DNA from: Takifugu bimaculatus
Lineage: Eukaryota > Chordata > Actinopteri > Tetraodontiformes > Tetraodontidae
NCBI GenBank assembly: GCA_004026145.2
Contig: CP034995.1
Span: 6,116,240-6,180,239 of the forward strand
Direction of reading: 5' to 3'
DNA: 64,000 bases
Below are positions 58,868-64,000 of this stretch, one piece after another. The notes beneath the pieces were generated by a model, which saw nothing but the letters and a program-made list of their open reading frames with translations, made no database searches and was not told the origin of the DNA. Position numbers and translations under genes: made by a program. Position 1 is the stretch's first letter. Every line of letters begins with the position of its first letter.

Positions 58868-58911
<44 letters not shown>
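58868..58911. repeat. (CA)n microsatellite
   Basis: Uninterrupted CA run. Confidence 0.96.
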
Positions 58912-59919
58912 ATGCTGAGGTCAAATAACAGAAAACCAAGTTTCACTGAGAACAGCAAAGACTGGAGCCCATTAAAACCAGTCTGACCAGCCTGTCTGGT
59001 CCATCGGTACACCTCCTCAGCCCCCTGGTGGAGAAACCTCGAGGTGATGACCAAACTAGTGAAGAAGGGAAGGAGAGAAGAGCCAAAGAGCTGAACCTTT
59101 CCTGGATCTGAGTCGGTTGTGTGGTGATGAAGAAGGATTCTCTGGGGAGATGCAGCAGAATTCAGATCTGATGAGAGACATCCTGACAGCTTTGTGTGTG
59201 TAGGTAAATCTTATCAGGGTTTTAAAATAACTTTTTATCAGTCTGGAGCTTTATTACATCCATGGCAGTGAGCTGATGTCCACTGGGCTTGAGGTCATCT
59301 AAAACAGGAAGCTCTGTTAGTTTAGCATCTCCACCTTCCCCAGCCAGTTTTCAAAGTGTTCTAAATTGTAAAAAGAAGCTGGATTTCCTCAGGACAGATT
59401 TCCTCTTTGGTGCAGCCTCTGCAAGAACTAATAGACTCTAATAAATGACCTAATTTAAGATCCACATTCGTCCAACCTCTGCTGAACATCAGGCCGCTGA
59501 GGCCCGTGGGAGAAATCCAGCAACAGAGAAAGTGACACCTCAGATGCTCCTCATACACTCCTTAGATGCTCCTCAGTGTCTGACGTCAGAGATCTTGGCT
59601 GTGGATGTTCTCAAGCAGCCTCTTTAACTGGTTTCCTGTGTGCAGCACTGGCAGACAGGGAGGAAGAGGAGGAGGGTGGGGTGGGGTGCTGGGCTCGTCC
59701 ATCAGCCCCACACATCTAAATATTTATGCAGTGCTCCACATCCATCCAAATGCTGCTGCAGCGTTCTGGGTCTAAAAGTTTTGTTTCTGGGAAGATGCAC
59801 GAGGGCGCCATGTTTAGATGATGCTCCCCACGGAGATTTATCCCAAACTGTCAGCCCTGACAATAACACTCATAAATTCTGAAGTGTGTGTGTGAGACTG
59901 AAAATCATTAGAATCATTA

Positions 59920-59921
<2 letters not shown>

Positions 59922-59956
<35 letters not shown>
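59922..59956. repeat. (GT)n microsatellite
   Basis: Uninterrupted GT run followed by ACGTGTGTGCATGCATGC. Confidence 0.95.
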
Positions 59957-59959
<3 letters not shown>

Positions 59960-61315
59960 TGTGTGCATGCATGCGCAGCAGCTGGGAGAGTCTGGCCGTG
60001 TCACTTCTGATATCCACACATTAATTTACTGCATCTAAATTCTGTTCATGCAACTAATTTATGATGTTTATTTTCTAGTTGGCTCGATAAAACCTCAGAT
60101 GCTTTATTTGCTCCATCTAGCATTAAATTAAATGATATTTTTTTTTTCACCAACTAAAATTATTGAGAAACCTTCAGCTTTCTTCAGTATTAACACATTT
60201 ATTATTCCTGGTTTATCACTAATATCCAGCAACATTAGCAGGAACATTAATAGTTAATTAAAAATCTAGTTTTCTACTGAAAAACACAGATTATATCTGA
60301 TTATCAAAAAAACAAATGAAAGTTCCATTTGAACCTGGTCAGTTATAAAAAATATCTCGTTAGAAACATAAACAGTGTGTAAAGGTTATTTAACCAGCAT
60401 GTCTGTGTGTTATATTCCATTTCTGAGGTTTTTATATATAAAACTTTGGATATTTGTCAGTAAATCTGATTTGGGATCAATCTGGAGACCTTGGGGGGAA
60501 GGGTGTGGTGAGAAATGTGGGGTCAGGGCTATTTTCTGGTGTGCCTGTATGTCAGGCTGATTAACGACCCCTTCCATCCAGGATGTCTGAAGCCACGCCC
60601 TAATGGGAGTACACTGGATTCACTTCCTGTCGCAAGGACATCCAGGTCCAGTTCTGCTTGCAGGTACCAGATGGGTCTCTCTGAACATTACGCAGGTTTG
60701 TTACTGATGTACCTGAACCTGAAAGGACACCAGTCTGGCTTCTGGTTTCAACCCAGAGTTTCCAGTTTCTGCAGGTTTGGAGCTGCAGGACCAAAACTAT
60801 GATTGTGAAATTATAAAATAGCCATTGATGCTCAAAACTCCAGAACTGTTCTGGGTCCACCACCTTTACCCATGACCCCCAACAGAGGATGCCGCTTCAT
60901 TGCTGGTGGATCAGGTAACGAGAATGTTTTAGTCTCACCTGCTGTGGACCTCAGCTCTGACCAAGCCCGCTGCTGGCCCCCCAACCCCCACCTGAGGGCC
61001 CGACCCCTGCTCCTGAGACCTTCCTATCCATCTAATGGATCAGCTACCGGTTAAGCTCACTGAAGCTGCGGGGGCTTGTAGGCCACAGGGAGGGACAAGA
61101 AACACAGGGCCAGTGAAACCAGAGCTGACAGAGGACAGCAAGTCTCTGTGGGGCCCTGGAGCAGGTCTAATCCTGGTTTCTCACAAACCAAAAATGGTCA
61201 GGATCTTCCTGATCCAATTGATCCCTTAAGGAAACAAGGAGACACAGGTGAAGTTCTCTTGGCACTCGTGCAGGCAGCACCAAGAGAAGACCCTGCTTCT
61301 GCGAGGAGCTGCCAC

Positions 61316-61321
61316 TTTATT
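61316..61321 (-). terminator. slc25a28: Candidate slc25a28 poly(A) signal
   Basis: AATAAA on the minus strand about 1 kb past the slc25a28 stop, at a plausible 3'UTR length. Confidence 0.3.
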
Positions 61322-62320
61322 TACAATTCACAAAAACAGAGTTTTACAGTAGCGGCGCCACTTCCTGTCCTCCGCTGCCATCTTTGGTTTTCTGCTCCAA
61401 AGGTTCTTCAGACATTAAAAGTTGCTTCCTTCCTCATATGATTGATCTACAGCTCAGCTCTGGCTGGTACAGGCTCACTTTACATCATTTATGTACAAGC
61501 TGTTTTAAACGTAAATATCAGCTGATAGATGGAGTTGTGCTCTGGGCATCAGCAGCTAACTGAAAGGTTCATTTACTGGTTTCTATGGTTTAGTTAATGT
61601 TTCTAGTGGTGAAGTGCAAAAACAAAGAGAAGCAAAAAGGTGTGACATAGACGCAATAACGTTCTGAATGTTCAGAGACCTTCAAGCTGCAAAGGGGATA
61701 ATTAATGCAGCACTTTTACTGTTTTATCTTCTTGTTCAAACATTGGAATAGTGTGAATATAAGGATAAATTAGGGAGTTTGTGACCCGTTTTCTGACCAC
61801 TGGCACCAGTATTCTGACTAGTTTCATGTACACTAGATTTAGGGTGGAGCTGTGCGCCCCCTTGTGGCCACCAACAAAACAGTCAAGGTAAAAGATCAGA
61901 TTTGGCTCTGGATCTGTTTAAAGCCCTGAATCTCAGCTTTGAGGACATTATTTTCTCATCAGTCACTGGGTTCTTTAAAATTAAAAAAATACATATAAAA
62001 AATAAATGTCTTTAAATGTAAGTCAGCACTATAAGGCCAGAGCTCTGGTGTTTGGGGGGGGGGGCTTCCAGATTCAGCTCCAGAAATAACAGCAGAAATA
62101 TGGAGCCAGACGGACAAGAGAGAAACAGGTCAAACTCGACTCTTAAGGGAGAGATCATGTGTTCCTCAGCCCTTCCAGAATGCAGCATCAGCCTCTTGTT
62201 CTGTTTGGAAGACGTGTTTTTACCTGCTAACTAAACCTTGTGCGCTTAACAGACTTCAGTAAACAAAATAGAATTTCACTTTAAGCTCTGGAACTTCAGA
62301 AGTTTGTGGCGGTAAGGAGG

Positions 62321-63423
62321 TCATTTATCTGCGTCTCTGTGGAGCCGCCGATCATGCTGCCGCTTGGTGAGGATGTATTTGAAGAACTCATACACGGACC
62401 AGCTGATGGCCGTGGAGGGCATCTGGTAGATCACTCGGGCTTGAACGCCTTTGAAGAAGGCGGGGATGCCGCCCATCCGGTACACGGCCCGGAAAGCCTT
62501 CGCCAAGGCCTGAGATGTGGCGACCAGCGGAGGCCGAGGCCACCCCCGTTTGCATCACATGTATGGTCTGAGCCTCCTGCGTGTTCAGAAGAGGTCTTGC
62601 AAACATCGAGGGGAGTGGTGGCGGCGGCGGCCACGGCTCCGGCCAGGGCGCCCGACAGCATGTGGGAGGAGGGGTTGTACTGTCTGTGGGGGTTGAGGAG
62701 CTCCTGCAGGTACTCGTAGGTCATGAAGTGCAGAGCCTGGAACGGCACATTCATGGTCAGCTGGGTCGTGTAGCTGCGATAGAAGGCGGCCAGGCCCTCC
62801 TGCCTGAACAAGGACCCCATGCAGTGCAGCACGCCACGATACGGAGAGTTGAACATCTGCAGCCGCTGCTTCACCACTGCAGGACAGTCACAAGACCAAG
62901 AGGAAGGAACATCACACAAGGAATACTGCGGACTGAGTAAAAAACGGTCGACCTGTAAATTCAAGTTAGTCACATTATTGTTTATGGCTGGAGCGCCCCC
63001 TGACGTCTGAATGGTGGAACTGCAGTATTTAAACAAAGAATACACCCGTGTGAGACATTTTACCTTCAGCTGGGTTCATGATGGCAGTCATGCAGCAGCG
63101 TGGCCATGCAGCCTGCCACTCCTACAGGAAACACAAGCATCTTGTGAGAAATAGTTTGGCAAAAGTGTGTTTGTGCTGATGGAGGGGATTTTACCGTTAG
63201 CAAAGTGGCTGTTGGCACCGGGATGGATGGCGTCACTCAGAGAGAACTTGATCTTCTCATAGCAGGTGAAATAAAGTGCGTGGGCTGGCCCCGCTCCCAC
63301 CGCCAGCACATTTACTCCTCTGATTGGGCGCCACACACCCTCGGTCCGAATGATCTGCATCAGAGCATCCGTCACGTTCCGGTAGTGTGCTCCTGGCTGT
63401 GGGTGCAGGCTCTGCATACGAGT
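62321..63423 (-). CDS. slc25a28: Mitoferrin-2 (mitochondrial iron carrier), 3' exons only
   Basis: Three minus-strand exons are inside the window: 63423-63195, 63121-63064 and 62876-62321. The 5' exon(s) lie beyond the right edge. Mitoferrin-2 imports iron across the inner mitochondrial membrane for haem and Fe-S synthesis (established knowledge). Seen: TRMQSLHPQPGAHYRNV after the first carrier signature, GAGPAHALYFTCYEKIK, the second signature NPAEVVKQR, FYRSYTTQLTMNVPFQALHF, the third signature PLDVCK, KGVQARVIYQMPSTAISWSV and a C-terminus ending RDADK. Odd points: three single-base insertions. One is in the 58-bp exon (about 63086, between LLHD and AIMNPAE). Two are in the last exon (62591-62594, between DVCKT and LLNTQEAQ; 62505-62508, between HISG and LAKAFRAVYR). 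Removing one base at each gives exon lengths that fit the phases. Whether this is mitoferrin-1 or -2 rests on the nkx2.3 neighbour and sequence; I favour slc25a28. Confidence 0.9.
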
Positions 63424-64000
63424 CTGTGAACACAAAGTTAACCTTTATTGACAGCAGCTGGGCTGACACCATTCTTCAGGTATCCGAGTAGGAAGGAGTG
63501 TGATGCTCACAGGTTGGAATGGGTGAGATAAAACCCTGATCACAGTTTAACCTTCACCATGAGCAAAGTGGGTCAAAGCATCCATGGGGACCTTTGGTTA
63601 TTTTCCTGCTACTTCCAGTTTTTACATTCATGAACAAATTCAGAAAAAATGTTTTATCTTGCAATTCTCTTATCTTCAGCAATTCAAACAAAGATGGTGC
63701 AACTCTGAGATTTCACAATCGTCGCTGTGTGCAACATTTCCCGGTGCTGGTTCTGTCTACAGAGGGAAAACATCCCTGAAGGACTGGTCACTCCAATGGA
63801 ATGTGCTCCGTCACCCACTGGCAATAATTCCAAGATGTAGAAAAACTGCAGCCGAACATTTTGAGTTATGAGGGAAGAATTTATTGTCACCGGGGAAAAT
63901 TCTGGGATGACAAAAGGGTAAAACAAACATCACATAAACAGAAAAGTGGCCCAACCAGCAGCAGCGAGTCTGAGGAAACACCGATGGTGAAACAAGAGAA
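63424..64000 (-). other. slc25a28: slc25a28 intron, running off the window
   Basis: No further carrier exon (with the first PxDxxK signature) is found before the edge. Nothing else recognised. Confidence 0.6.

Larger units (their letters stand above)
58441..62320. other. Intergenic DNA between nkx2.3 and slc25a28
   Basis: No recognisable exon on either strand. A perfect CRE (TGACGTCA) lies at 59581-59588. The right end (about 61310-62320) is probably slc25a28 3'UTR on the minus strand. Confidence 0.5.

Noticed and set aside
63684..63926. 80-aa minus-strand ORF as a further slc25a28 exon
   Set aside because: No mitochondrial-carrier signature or matching splice phase.

Overview
This window is vertebrate nuclear DNA, almost certainly from a teleost fish. 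It has intron-split genes with GT/AG borders, very short introns (64-86 bp) in places, dense (CA)n/(GT)n and (GA)n microsatellites, several hierarchical minisatellites, and pieces of non-LTR retroelements of the kind common in teleosts. There are no bacterial operons, no CRISPR array and no complete autonomous mobile element. Species cannot be told from the sequence.

I assembled six protein-coding genes exon by exon. From left to right they are morn4 (+, 10399-14502, 145 aa), hoga1 (-, 21540-27308, 328 aa), cnnm1 (+, 29547-34868, about 878 aa), got1 (-, 38690-41685, about 410 aa), nkx2.3 (+, 54220-55903, 340 aa) and the 3' part of slc25a28 / mitoferrin-2 (-, 62321-63423, continuing off the right edge). 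cnnm1-got1-nkx2.3-slc25a28 is the gene order of human 10q24.2. HOGA1 and MORN4 are also neighbours on human chromosome 10, but well away from CNNM1, so here two human-separated blocks touch. The genes do not form one pathway. Their products are a MORN protein of actin protrusions, a mitochondrial hydroxyproline-catabolism aldolase, a CNNM-family membrane protein, cytosolic aspartate aminotransferase, a gut/spleen/pharyngeal homeobox factor and a mitochondrial iron carrier.

Layout: 1-9050 has no recognisable gene (microsatellites and an orphan CpG-rich block at 6830-7800). 9050-14502 is the morn4 promoter and gene. 14503-21424 lies between the tails of morn4 and hoga1 and ends in a retroelement tail. 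hoga1 and cnnm1 are divergent, about 2.2 kb apart, with a dispersed repeat and a hairpin between them. cnnm1 and got1 are convergent, separated by 3.8 kb that holds a decayed intronless ORF. 41686-54219 is a 12.5-kb gene-poor stretch upstream of nkx2.3. 55904-62320 is another gene-poor stretch with AT-rich and trinucleotide-repeat DNA.

The most notable observation is that three otherwise well-conserved genes carry single-base insertions that break the frame: one in cnnm1, one in got1 and three in slc25a28. All five are +1. morn4, hoga1 and nkx2.3 are clean. Systematic assembly error is the simplest explanation. In cnnm1, however, the extra base plus the adjacent 68-bp intron adds up to 23 codons with no stop, so retaining that intron would restore the frame. 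Other items worth checking are RFX/X-box-like palindromes around morn4, two strong hairpins, a 12/60/120-bp higher-order minisatellite and a palindromic tandem repeat in a hoga1 intron.
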